Source: Candidatus Woesearchaeota archaeon
GTDB lineage: Archaea; Nanobdellota; Nanobdellia; SCGC-AAA011-G17; JACPIM01
NCBI GenBank assembly: GCA_016188045.1
Contig: JACPIM010000024.1
Span: forward strand, 1-55,394
Direction of reading: 5' to 3'
Length of the DNA: 55,394 bases
Of this stretch, positions 7,407 to 15,857 are shown piece after piece. The position numbers and the translations under genes were made by a program. Each line of letters begins with the position of its first letter. Positions within the stretch are counted from its first letter, which is position 1. The notes under the pieces are model-generated. The model made no database searches. It was not told the origin of the DNA and saw nothing but the letters and a program-made list of their open reading frames with translations.

Positions 7407-7700
7407 CTAACTCCTTTTGGTTAGATGTATGGGGTGTATAATAAGGAGCTTTTCTTTATTGTTATCTTTTATTAGGGTTTCGTAGCACATTCCTCTTTTT
7501 CCTTTTACAACCCCTATTTTTCCGTGATATCTTCTAAAGTACATTCCTTTATGTACAGAAGGATCTAATTTAAGCAAAACTCTATCTCCAATATTAAAAG
7601 TCTGAAGATACTTTTGAATACTTATTTTTCCCCGTTCCGAGCTCAGTTTTTGGAACTTGTAACGAGTTTTTCTTCTTTGTCCACCGGTCCTTTTTGTCAT
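7407..7700 (-). CDS. rpl21e: Ribosomal protein eL21
   Basis: A 97-residue eL21 (MTKRTGGQRRKTRYKFQKLS...) with the DRVLLKLDPSVHKGMYFRRY and HGKIGVVKGKRG motifs of its SH3-like fold. It is an archaeal/eukaryotic large-subunit protein. A GGTGG ribosome binding site precedes the ATG. It heads the eL21-Rpo4-DUF655 group and follows the small RaiA-like gene at 7747, which shares the direction. Confidence 0.96.
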   Translation of the reverse strand: MTKRTGGQRRKTRYKFQKLSSERGKISIQKYLQTFNIGDRVLLKLDPSVHKGMYFRRYHGKIGVVKGKRGMCYETLIKDNNKEKLLIIHPIHLTKRS

Positions 7701-7746
7701 ATAATGGTTCCACCTTTATTAACCGGGAGAAATTTTATTTATAAAG

Positions 7747-8019
7747 TTATTGTTTTAATATTTGCTCTAATGCTGCATTTAAAGCGAAGAATAAATTTTT
7801 ATCTTTTGCCTCTGATTGATATTTTTTATCTGCTTCCACTACTACGGTGATTTTATTTAAATCTTCTTTATCTAATGTAATTTCTATGCTTTTAAAATCC
7901 TTTAGAGTTTCAGAAATCTTTTTTGTATAATTACCGACTATTTTTTTAACCACAATCAATAAAGCGGGTTCTAAGTTCTCAAAATTGGCTAGTTTTATGT
8001 TGCCACCAAGTTCTATCAT
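7747..8019 (-). CDS. Small RaiA/HPF-like protein (90 aa)
   Basis: A 90-residue protein, MIELGGNIKLANFENLEPAL..., with a beta-alpha-beta-beta-beta-alpha pattern. The end (KITVVVEADKKYQSEAKDKN then LFFALNAALEQILKQ) resembles ribosome hibernation factors (RaiA/HPF), where a surface strand is followed by a long helix. That link is inferred from pattern, not a search. The setting just upstream of eL21 on the same strand fits a ribosome-linked role. AGGAG lies about 10 nt before the ATG and a TATA-like ATTTATAAC further upstream. Palindromic element D lies immediately beyond. Confidence 0.55.
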   Translation of the reverse strand: MIELGGNIKLANFENLEPALLIVVKKIVGNYTKKISETLKDFKSIEITLDKEDLNKITVVVEADKKYQSEAKDKNLFFALNAALEQILKQ

Positions 8020-8076
8020 TATTAAGCGCTCCTATGCGTTAATCTTTAAATATTGGGTTATAAATAGTTTTCGGTC

Positions 8077-8156
8077 ATAAGAAACTACGTTTCTTATCGT
8101 CTTCCTCAATAAGGATTACATCCTATCAATCTGATTAGGTTATTATCAACTCACCT
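8077..8156. repeat. Palindromic interspersed elements, cluster D (three copies, two decayed)
   Basis: D1 is a perfect hairpin ATAAGAAAC TAC GTTTCTTAT (8077-8097) with CGTCTTCCT. D2 is ATAAGGATTACATCCTATC (8109-8127), a GG-type stem missing one T. D3 is a decayed half, GGTTATTATCAACTCACCT, ending near 8156. They lie between two divergent promoters. Confidence 0.72.
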
Positions 8157-8224
8157 TTATTAAGGAAAATTTTATATATTATAGAAACGGCATAATATTA
8201 ATAATTAAAAGAGGGATATGCTTA

Positions 8225-10927
8225 ATGGGTTTAAAGGATAAAAAATGGTTATTTCTTGCTGTTATATTAATACTAATTAGTTTTGTTAGTGCTGATTACC
8301 CTTATCCCGATAGGGTCACTAGTCCTTATGATGGAACTGTTAACTATCCCATAGATAGTTTTGGTATACAGGCTTGCCTTAATGACAATATTATATTTAA
8401 ATTATCTGGAAGTAATAATGCGCATGCTGCCTTGTTTTCTGAAACTGGCCCTTCTTATAATAAAAATTCGTGTTTAACTTATGATTCTGGAAGAGAGTAT
8501 AAGCAGTTTAGGCAGACTGGATTGGAAGATAAAGATAATGTTGTGTTAAGATTATCTGGGAATAGTAATGCTCATGCTGAAAAAAATAATAAGACTACTA
8601 GGGGTTATATTAATGTTACATTTGGTGAACAGGTTTGTAGATATGTAGATTCTGATTTAAATGCACAGACAGATGAATGTATTGGTTTGGATGAGGTTTG
8701 TGTTGGAGCTATTTCTGGGGATACTAATGCACATGTTTCTGATTGTAGCAGTGCTGATACAAATGGATATGATAAAATATGTTGCCGGCCAAGATGCAGT
8801 ATAAGTATTTATCAAGTACCAGCAGATGGAAAGGAAATAAGATCTGTTTACTGGTCAAGAACTGGAAATCCTTTTGCCTCTAGTGCAAATTTGAATAATA
8901 TAGTTCAGCTTCAGGTTGAAGGTGATGGATATTGTGATGATAAAGAATTAAATTTTGGTGTTTATTTTTATAATGCAAATGATGATGATGAACTAGTTAC
9001 TTTAGGAAATGGAGAATTCGGTGCTAGCGATATATTTTCACAGACTAATACTGATGGAAATTTAGTTAGTTGCACTAATGGTGTTTGTAAGATGAGATTT
9101 GATAGTGATAATATAATATCTTTAAGCTTAAATTTAATAAGCGGTAAGTTTTCAAAGGACAAACAATATTATTTTGGTTTTTTAATTAACGGAGCAAATT
9201 ATTATTCCAATTTATTAACAGTAAGGGAAACTATAACCACTGGTTGCGGGAATAATATTATTGAAAGCAGTGAAAATGAAGTTTGCGAACCAGAAATAAC
9301 CCAAGGAAGACCAAGTTGTAATGAGCTTGGTTTTGATGGTGGTTTAGATGGAGAGAATACTGTAGTTGGATGCACTAATCAATGTAGATTTGATACAACA
9401 AGGTGTAGTTGCGATGATGCAAATCCTAATTGTGAACCAGATGGAAGTTGCAATGACGATCCTGATATGTTAAATCCTGGTGAGGAATGCGATGATGAGA
9501 GCATAGGAATTGGTGGGATAAGTTGTAATACAATAAATTCATTATGGACTGGTCAATTGAGCTGTAATTCCCAATGTAAATTTGACACAAGCTTATGTGG
9601 TGGCTATTGTGGTAATGGAATAAGAGAAGATGTTAGTTATAATATTGATGGAACTCCAAGAGAACCTGAATTATGTGATGGTAATGATGTACCAATTACA
9701 TGTAGTAATCTGGGTTATAGTGGTGGTGTAATTGGTTGTTCTGGAAGTTGTACTTTTGATACGACACAATGTGTTTGTGATCCTAGTACAACTACTTGTA
9801 GGCCTTGTGATAATCCTTCTGGTTGCGGTATATGTGGTGATAATGTATTAGACTTTAGTATTAATGAACAATGCGATGGTGGCATTCCAAGTGGTTTAGA
9901 TTGTAAATCAATAAGCACTTCGTGGGAAGGAGAACTAAGTTGTGGGACAGATGAATGGGCCTGTTTGATTAACATTGATAATTGTGTTGGGACTTGTTTA
10001 AATGGTAGACTAGATGATAATGAAGTTTGTGATCCTACTGCCCTTTCGACTCCCAGTAATCCTAATCCTAGAATAAACGAGTGTAGTCAACTGGGATTTA
10101 AAGAGGGTAAATACATTACTTGCACTAATGAATGTGAATTGGATACAACCAGATGTTCTTGTCCTGATGATGATCCTGATTGTAAGGATACTGATGGGGT
10201 GTGTGATGGGACTACTTTAGATCCTGGGGAAGAGTGTGATGATGATAGCTTAGAAAATAATAATTTAGACAAATGTAGTGATATTGTTCCTTCATGGAAA
10301 GGAGATTTGGGTTGCAATTTGGATACTTGTAGGATTGATTTTAGTGAATGTGAGGCTGTTGAAACAAGAGAATGCAAGAAATGCGATGATTGCAATACTT
10401 TCTTTGGAAACTGCGGACAAGAACAGTGTGTGAATTTTTGTGGATTAGATGAAGGTGGTTGTTATATGGACCTTGCGTTCCGTGATGAGTGTACCTCTTG
10501 TAATGAAATTACTGAATGCGGTGATTATGACACTGAAGAAGATTGTAATGCACATAGAGAAGAAGGATTGCCTGGTGGAAGATGTATTGGTTATGCTTTA
10601 ACTAGTTCTGGACAAGTGGCAGATTGTAAATGGGAGAATAATAAATGTGAAGAAAACAAAGCGTGTGTTTGGAATTGTCCTGATTTAAATACTGCTTATG
10701 GTGAATGTCAAAGTGATGACTTTAGATATCCTAAGTCTGGAGCAACCCCTAGATGTACTTCTAACAGTCTTGATTGTGGTGTGAATGGAGTTATTTATTT
10801 ACCAGAAAAAATTAAATGTGGAAAGTATTCTGAAGAAAAAGCATTCCCTGTATTTGATAACTTTAATATTTTATTAAGTATTTTATTATTAATTGGGTAT
10901 TATTTTATAAGAGCAAGAAAAAGATAA
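8225..10927 (+). CDS. Large Cys-rich surface protein with C-terminal anchor (900 aa)
   Basis: A signal peptide (residues 1-23, hydrophobic LFLAVILILISFVSA) starts a long extracellular protein. Three NAHA motifs (SGSNNAHAAL, SGNSNAHAEK, SGDTNAHVSD) mark related N-terminal repeats near residues 60-175. From about residue 340, repeats of the type CGN-I...E.CD...C..LG...G...C...C.FDT..C recur (starts near 340, 461, 536, 590), like eukaryotic and bacterial Cys-rich extracellular modules. A membrane segment at about 876-893 and a basic RARKR end anchor it. A TATA box near 8170 and GAGGG before the ATG support the start. Probably adhesion or cell contact; the ligand is unknown. Confidence 0.85.
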   Translation: MGLKDKKWLFLAVILILISFVSADYPYPDRVTSPYDGTVNYPIDSFGIQACLNDNIIFKLSGSNNAHAALFSETGPSYNKNSCLTYDSGREYKQFRQTGLEDKDNVVLRLSGNSNAHAEKNNKTTRGYINVTFGEQVCRYVDSDLNAQTDECIGLDEVCVGAISGDTNAHVSDCSSADTNGYDKICCRPRCSISIYQVPADGKEIRSVYWSRTGNPFASSANLNNIVQLQVEGDGYCDDKELNFGVYFYNANDDDELVTLGNGEFGASDIFSQTNTDGNLVSCTNGVCKMRFDSDNIISLSLNLISGKFSKDKQYYFGFLINGANYYSNLLTVRETITTGCGNNIIESSENEVCEPEITQGRPSCNELGFDGGLDGENTVVGCTNQCRFDTTRCSCDDANPNCEPDGSCNDDPDMLNPGEECDDESIGIGGISCNTINSLWTGQLSCNSQCKFDTSLCGGYCGNGIREDVSYNIDGTPREPELCDGNDVPITCSNLGYSGGVIGCSGSCTFDTTQCVCDPSTTTCRPCDNPSGCGICGDNVLDFSINEQCDGGIPSGLDCKSISTSWEGELSCGTDEWACLINIDNCVGTCLNGRLDDNEVCDPTALSTPSNPNPRINECSQLGFKEGKYITCTNECELDTTRCSCPDDDPDCKDTDGVCDGTTLDPGEECDDDSLENNNLDKCSDIVPSWKGDLGCNLDTCRIDFSECEAVETRECKKCDDCNTFFGNCGQEQCVNFCGLDEGGCYMDLAFRDECTSCNEITECGDYDTEEDCNAHREEGLPGGRCIGYALTSSGQVADCKWENNKCEENKACVWNCPDLNTAYGECQSDDFRYPKSGATPRCTSNSLDCGVNGVIYLPEKIKCGKYSEEKAFPVFDNFNILLSILLLIGYYFIRARKR

Positions 10928-10965
10928 ATTGTTTTGCACGATGTCGGCATAAAGGCTTTCCTTGA

Positions 10966-11379
10966 CTAAAACTTGTCCCACCCTTTAGTAATTTTTACTT
11001 TTGATTGGCATTTTTTATGTGTCCAAATGCCTTTCCATTCATGATAACCTTTGTTTCTTTTAGCTGGTTTAGTAAAACTTACTATTGTACTTTTATTACC
11101 TAATCTATCCAGCATATTTTTGCAAACATTACATTTTGTATACCTATATTTCTTGAATCTTTTCTGAGACAATAGCCTTAAAACTGCTACCTTTTCTCTT
11201 TTTAAACTATCTATGCATGAAAAATTATGCTTCAAAACCGGTTTGTACTTCTTCTTTAACAAATCTTTGTATATATACTTATCACAATCTATATCATTAC
11301 ATTTACCTTCCAATCCCAATTGAATTTCTTCTAATTTCTCTGTTAGTAAATAATATTCATCTCTAATTTCTCGTTTCAT
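10966..11379 (-). CDS. Small zinc-binding-like protein (137 aa)
   Basis: A 137-residue basic protein with a helical N-terminus and a C-terminal CNVC (about residues 98-101) and HKKC (about 121-124) pair, a CxxC...HxxC arrangement typical of a single zinc site. A second Cys pair, CNDIDC, lies near residue 27. No family is recognised. The basic charge and zinc motif suggest nucleic-acid binding. It converges on the 900-residue surface protein and lies just downstream of Elp3 on the same strand, with its own AT-rich promoter region (11380-11450). Confidence 0.6.
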   Translation of the reverse strand: MKREIRDEYYLLTEKLEEIQLGLEGKCNDIDCDKYIYKDLLKKKYKPVLKHNFSCIDSLKREKVAVLRLLSQKRFKKYRYTKCNVCKNMLDRLGNKSTIVSFTKPAKRNKGYHEWKGIWTHKKCQSKVKITKGWDKF

Positions 11380-11453
11380 CTTTTAATATTTAATTATTCT
11401 CTGCTTATATACTCTTCTGAAGTTTAATAAAAAATAAATAAATTATAATACTT

Positions 11454-13133
11454 TTAATTTAAAATCTTAGACATATATGGACCTTCTTTTTTATATCCTA
11501 ATTTTTCTTTATAATATGGTTTTACTCCTATGCCTGAAAGAATTAAGATTTTATTTTTATTATTTTCAATAGCAATTTCTTCTGATTTTTTAATTAATTT
11601 TTGACCAAAACCCCTGTGTTGGGCGTGACCTTTTTTTCCTAATCCTGTAGAAGAAGAATAAACATGCAATTCCCTTATTAATGCTGTTTTATCTGTAATT
11701 TCCGGCCTTAAAAATTGGGATGGGAATCTTAACCTGCAAAAACCAATTATTTTATCATTGGATTCATAAGAAATAAAGAATTCTTTTCCATTTGAAGCTT
11801 CATATCCTAGAACTTTTAATTTTGGTTTTACTATTTCTTCATTTTTTATTTCCCTGCACCTAATGCAGTTGCATTTTATGTTTTTCTCCTTGCATTTTTT
11901 TTCAACTATCTGCCTTAAATTAGTTTTATCTGGGCCGGCTGCTGTAACAAACGTTGGAATATCTCTTTGAACACGCATAATACGAACATAGTCAGGAATA
12001 AATTTTTTTGATTCTGAAATTATTTCTGCTGCTTCTTCTGTCGTTATTGGCTTGTATTTGTTTTTTTTATATAATTCATATAGTTTTGTACCGGGCATGA
12101 CTAAACATGGATAAATCTTCATCATGTCTGGCCTAAAATCTGGATTTGAGAACAAGGTTTTTAATCCTTCCAAATCATTTTTTCTGTCTGAATTAAGCCC
12201 TAACATATAATGGAAATTTAATTTAAATCCTAGGTCTTTTAATATTCTAATCGAGTCTATTGAATCTTTAACTAAATGACCGCGTTCTGTGAAAATCAAG
12301 TCTTCATCGTAAACGCTTTGTATGCCCAGCTCTATTTTAGTTCCGCCATATGAAAGAATCTCGTTTCCTTCTTTTAATTTTCCTAAATCTGGACGTGTTT
12401 CTATTGTTAATCCTACACAGCGGATTTTTGAATTTTCATTTCTTAATTGTTCTTTTTCTAATGTAGAAGAAGATTTTATTTTTAGTAATTTTTCATGTAT
12501 TCTTTGTATTCTTGCTTTGTCATCTATATCAAATGTAGGAAGTTCAAAAAACTTTTTGAATTTTTTATACTGAAATTCATTATTTTTGAAGAACAGATTT
12601 GAGAAATCATTTAATGCCTTGTAAACATAGGTTATAAATTCTTCTTTATATATTTTAGAATAAAAAGGAAAAGTTCCGCCCATTATTATAATATCTACTT
12701 TGTCGAAGTTTTGATTTAATAAGACGTAATGCTCTAATCTGTTAAAAATCTGCAAATAAGGATCATATTTATTTCTTGCGGCCCTTCTTGAAGCGGGCTC
12801 GTTTCCAGTATATGATTTTGGAACTGTGCCAAAAAAAGAGTTTACACCACCAGGGCAATAAACACATTTTGCTTGGGGTGGACAATTTGAAGGCATTGCG
12901 AATAGTGCAATTGGAGCTACTCCTGAAATTGTCCTTACTGGTTTTGTCTTTAATATTTTTGAGAATTTCTTTCTTTGTTTTTCAGATGCTTCTAAGAACA
13001 AATGAATTAGTCTTGGCTCCCGCTTTAATTTATATTTGTGAGAAATTTCGGCCTTTAATCTATCCAAATCTTTTTGGTTGTTTATATTTCTTTTTTCAAC
13101 TTCTTCTAGTATTTCTTGGATTGCTTCTTGCAT
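11454..13133 (-). CDS. elp3: Elp3, tRNA uridine-34 carboxymethyl/acetyl-transferase
   Basis: A 559-residue fusion of a radical-SAM domain and a C-terminal GNAT domain. The [4Fe-4S] cysteines are in NCPPQAKCVYCPGG (C84, C90, C93). ETRPDLG, ELGIQSVYDEDL and HYMLGLNSD are typical Elp3 core motifs. CNCIRCREI (about 414-422) is the conserved zinc-binding cysteine set. The acetyl-CoA loop QHRGFGQKL lies near residue 515. It adds a carboxymethyl precursor to the wobble uridine of tRNAs, relevant to the many U34 tRNAs expected here. It is divergent from SppA, with overlapping TATA-like sequences in the 53-nt gap. Confidence 0.96.
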   Translation of the reverse strand: MQEAIQEILEEVEKRNINNQKDLDRLKAEISHKYKLKREPRLIHLFLEASEKQRKKFSKILKTKPVRTISGVAPIALFAMPSNCPPQAKCVYCPGGVNSFFGTVPKSYTGNEPASRRAARNKYDPYLQIFNRLEHYVLLNQNFDKVDIIIMGGTFPFYSKIYKEEFITYVYKALNDFSNLFFKNNEFQYKKFKKFFELPTFDIDDKARIQRIHEKLLKIKSSSTLEKEQLRNENSKIRCVGLTIETRPDLGKLKEGNEILSYGGTKIELGIQSVYDEDLIFTERGHLVKDSIDSIRILKDLGFKLNFHYMLGLNSDRKNDLEGLKTLFSNPDFRPDMMKIYPCLVMPGTKLYELYKKNKYKPITTEEAAEIISESKKFIPDYVRIMRVQRDIPTFVTAAGPDKTNLRQIVEKKCKEKNIKCNCIRCREIKNEEIVKPKLKVLGYEASNGKEFFISYESNDKIIGFCRLRFPSQFLRPEITDKTALIRELHVYSSSTGLGKKGHAQHRGFGQKLIKKSEEIAIENNKNKILILSGIGVKPYYKEKLGYKKEGPYMSKILN

Positions 13134-13186
13134 ATTTTTAAATGGAAAGACAAAGTTTAAATATCCTTTGTTCTTTTCTAGTTTAA

Positions 13187-14092
13187 ATGGGAAAAAAGAG
13201 AAAAAGAATTTTTTTAATAGTCCCTATAATAATTGTAATAATATTTAGTTTAATGATAGTTGGATTAAGCAAAGTTGCTAAAGTCGATATGAAAGACAAA
13301 ATTGCAGTTATTCCAATAATAGGTGCAATAAGCTCTGGCAATGGTGAAGGCGGTTTACTTGAAGGCAATACGGTTAGTTCTAGTACAATTGTTGGATTTA
13401 TTGAACAGGCAAACAATGATAAATCTGTTAAGGGTATCATATTAAACATAAATTCTCCAGGTGGTGGTGTTGTAGCCAGCAAAGAAGTGGCTGATGCTGT
13501 TAAAAAAGTTAACAAGCCAGTAGTTGCTTTGATAAGAGACATTGGAGCATCCGGTGCTTACTGGATTGCGAGTGCTTCTGATTACATAATTGCTGATCCT
13601 TTGAGTGTAACGGGAAGTGTTGGTGTTATTGGGAGTTACTTGGAGTTTTCTGATTTAATGAGCAAATATGGTGTCAAATACCAGAGGATTACTAGTGGGG
13701 AATATAAAGATCTTGGCAGTCCATATAGTAATCTAACAGATTTACAAAGGGAAATGCTATTAAGTAAATTAGGCAAGATACATAAATATTTTATTGACGA
13801 TGTCAATAAAAACAGGAAAAAAGATTTAACTAAATATGCTAATGGATTATTTTATTTGGGAACAGAAGCTAAAGAATATGGGTTAATTGACGGATTGGGA
13901 GGAAAAGAAGAAGCCATTAATGTTACTTTAAGATTAGCTAATATTTCTAAATATGAACTGGTTGTTTACAGAAAAGAAACATCGATATTTGACATATTAA
14001 GCAAAATTTCTTCTAATTTTGGTTTTTCTGTTGGTCAAGGCATTGGAAACAGTTTTGATGCTAAAGGCGATAGTGGGATTAGATTAGAGTAA
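13187..14092 (+). CDS. sppA: Signal peptide peptidase SppA (family S49)
   Basis: A 301-residue membrane-anchored S49 peptidase. Residues 9-28 form the membrane anchor. The oxyanion region is NINSPGGGVVASKE (88-100), the nucleophile is Ser122 in GASGAYW, and the general base is Lys174 in SGEYKDLGSPY. This is the short single-domain archaeal/Bacillus form. It degrades leftover signal peptides in the membrane, fitting the large number of exported proteins encoded nearby. A TATA-like AAGTTTAAATAT about 25 nt upstream implies a leaderless start. Confidence 0.95.
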   Translation: MGKKRKRIFLIVPIIIVIIFSLMIVGLSKVAKVDMKDKIAVIPIIGAISSGNGEGGLLEGNTVSSSTIVGFIEQANNDKSVKGIILNINSPGGGVVASKEVADAVKKVNKPVVALIRDIGASGAYWIASASDYIIADPLSVTGSVGVIGSYLEFSDLMSKYGVKYQRITSGEYKDLGSPYSNLTDLQREMLLSKLGKIHKYFIDDVNKNRKKDLTKYANGLFYLGTEAKEYGLIDGLGGKEEAINVTLRLANISKYELVVYRKETSIFDILSKISSNFGFSVGQGIGNSFDAKGDSGIRLE

Positions 14093-14124
14093 GGTTTTTA
14101 AACATTATTTTCTATTATATTGGT

Positions 14125-14392
14125 GTAGGCTAGGTTGGGAGGTTAGCCGTCTCCTGTTACTGAAAACCGGCTTTATGTCAGAATTGAATGCCTAAGTGAG
14201 GGACAGATTTTAACTATAAGTCTTAATCTGGACGTTGAGATCTTGTCCTAATTGATTGATAATCTTGTGAACCGAGTCAGGCCAGGAATGGAGCAGCTCT
14301 TAGCATTATTATTAATGCTTTTAGGGTAGCGAGATCGAGGAAGGATTAAGGTAGCTTATATTTGATTTTTGTTTCGATCTTGGGTTGCCTAC
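14125..14392 (+). ncRNA. SRP RNA (7S RNA)
   Basis: The segment contains the SRP helix 8 signature GTGAACCGAGTCAGGCCAGG then AATGGAGCAGCTC (about 14267-14299), with the asymmetric loop that binds SRP54. The 5' GTAGGC (14125) pairs with the 3' GCCTAC (14387-14392), closing the molecule as in archaeal 7S RNA, and an Alu-domain-like GGTTGGGAGGTTAGCCG lies near the 5' end. Length of about 268 nt is slightly short for an archaeal 7S RNA. It targets signal-peptide proteins to the membrane. Its 3' end overlaps the stop of the converging Nudix gene by a few bases. Confidence 0.9.
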
Positions 14393-14811
14393 ATTTTATT
14401 TTTTAAAACTTCTTCAAAAACCACATTTAGATTTTCAATTAGTTTGTGGTTTTTATATTCATTTGGATTAATCCATAAAAAATGATCATGATCTTCGCTA
14501 AGTTTGATACTGTTTGAATTAGATACGCATTCAAAGTATACTCCAACTATGTGCCATTGTTCATTGTTTACGATTGGACGCCACTCGTTAACAAAAAAGG
14601 GTTTTCCAATTTTAACATTAAGTCCTGTTTCTTCTTTTATTTCTCTGAGTAAACTTTCTTTAAAATTTTGTCCTGGTTTTATTCTTCCACCAACAACATC
14701 ATATTTTCCATGATTTGAACCATCCTTGTATTTATCAGATTCCCTTAAGAGTAAAATTTTTCCATTAAAATAAATAAATGCCTTTGTGGCTACAAATAAT
14801 TTAGTCTCCAT
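14389..14811 (-). CDS. Nudix hydrolase
   Basis: I place the start at the ATG at 14811 (METKLFVATK...), giving 140 residues. The upstream TTG would lie too near the TATA-like ATTTATATT. The Nudix box at residues 42-64 reads GRIKPGQ-NFKESLL-REIKEETGL. It matches Gx5Ex7REUxEExGU except that the first Glu is Gln, while the catalytic REUxEE core is intact. Nudix enzymes hydrolyse nucleoside diphosphates linked to another group; HYD/WRP-type motifs that would name the substrate are not evident. It converges on SRP RNA. Confidence 0.88.
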   Translation of the reverse strand: METKLFVATKAFIYFNGKILLLRESDKYKDGSNHGKYDVVGGRIKPGQNFKESLLREIKEETGLNVKIGKPFFVNEWRPIVNNEQWHIVGVYFECVSNSNSIKLSEDHDHFLWINPNEYKNHKLIENLNVVFEEVLKNKM

Positions 14812-14846
14812 TATAAAAAAGAATTTTTTATTCAATATAAATCTTT

Positions 14847-15311
14847 TTATCTAACTTGCTTTATAACTTCGTCTAGATCATTTATGACCAAAGAATACAT
14901 TCTTTTTATTATTACTTGATAGAATCCTTCTTTTAATTCCCCGTGGCAATAGTCTAAAACATTTTCAATATCATCAAAGGTTCTTGTGGTAAGTGTTTTT
15001 GGAATTTCACACATCATTGATTTTCCTTCTAAGAATGCCTTAATGTCCTGGTTTGAACCTGGAGCCACATTTGTTAATGTAATTTTTATCTGGCAAGTAT
15101 TTGAAAACATTGATGAATAGATATTATATTCATAGAAATTATTATCTTTTATTCTTGTAAACTTAACTGGCTTACATTTTGCTAAAGCATCATTAAAACA
15201 AACCGAATCATCACATGTTCCCTTAAATAAGCCAATATAATAAAAATCAAGAAATATTAATGCCAAGATTATTAAAGTAGCAATTATCTTTCCTAAAGAG
15301 ATTTTCTCCAT
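14847..15311 (-). CDS. Membrane-anchored hypothetical protein (154 aa or longer)
   Basis: From the ATG at 15311 the protein has one membrane segment (residues 9-27) then an outside domain of about 125 residues with Cys pairs (GTCDDSVCF, AKCKP, NTCQIK, MMCEI, DYCHG). No family is recognised. The frame stays open upstream for 39 codons, to a TGA at 15429-15431, through a basic stretch (APIIADKITIREPIVKKPKG). A GGGGTG lies 6 nt before an in-frame ATT at 15420-15422, so a non-AUG start adding about 37 cytosolic residues is possible. The palindromic cluster E lies just beyond. Confidence 0.65.
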   Translation of the reverse strand: MEKISLGKIIATLIILALIFLDFYYIGLFKGTCDDSVCFNDALAKCKPVKFTRIKDNNFYEYNIYSSMFSNTCQIKITLTNVAPGSNQDIKAFLEGKSMMCEIPKTLTTRTFDDIENVLDYCHGELKEGFYQVIIKRMYSLVINDLDEVIKQVR

Positions 15312-15439
15312 ATTTAGGAAGAATCTTTTATACCCTTTTGGTTTTTTTACAATTGGTTCTCTGATAGTAATTTTATCTGCTATTATTGGTGCTTTTCTAT
15401 CGAAACTATTTTTTTTAAGAATTTTATTTCACCCCTTTT

Positions 15440-15520
15440 ATAAGAACCAAGGTTCTTATCAACTCCCTTTATATTAGATTCTTATCATCTTCCTTTATAA
15501 GGATTTCATCCTTATCAACC
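15440..15520. repeat. Palindromic interspersed elements, cluster E (two full copies and one half)
   Basis: E1 is ATAAGAACC AA GGTTCTTAT (15440-15459) with CAACTCCCT, identical in its stem to copy A. E2 is a right half, ATTCTTATCATCTTCCT, ending at 15494. E3 is ATAAGGAT TTC ATCCTTAT (15497-15515) with CAACC, a GG-type stem. E1 and E3 show paired changes on both stem sides. Confidence 0.78.
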
Positions 15521-15563
15521 TAAAATAAATATATAGAGAAATATAAAGGTTTTGTTTTCATAA

Positions 15564-15848
15564 TTATAGGATCCTTCCTAAAGTATATCCTGCAGCATAT
15601 CCCAGCGTCATAGATAGTGCTATTTTAAAAGTGGATCTTCCAATTTCTTTATAATTGTTGTGTGGCTCTAAACTACTTGTTAACAAAATTGGCGGAATAG
15701 TCAATATAGGAATAACACTTGGATCTAGAGGAATATCCCTTGCTTCCCTAAAACCAATATATGCTGCAATACCAACATTTAAAATGTTTAATACTCTTGA
15801 AACTTTAGAAGCCTGTTCTTTTGTAATAAACTCAAGATTTTTCTTCAT
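15564..15848 (-). CDS. Small membrane protein (94 aa)
   Basis: A 94-residue protein with a charged N-terminus and two to three hydrophobic segments (about 21-34, 45-58 and 74-90, ending GYAAGYTLGRIL with a small-residue GxxxG-like face). No known family. It begins nine bases downstream of the DnaG stop on the same strand, so it may be co-transcribed with the primase gene, but nothing links the functions. Confidence 0.55.
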   Translation of the reverse strand: MKKNLEFITKEQASKVSRVLNILNVGIAAYIGFREARDIPLDPSVIPILTIPPILLTSSLEPHNNYKEIGRSTFKIALSMTLGYAAGYTLGRIL

Positions 15849-15857
15849 GCATTTACC

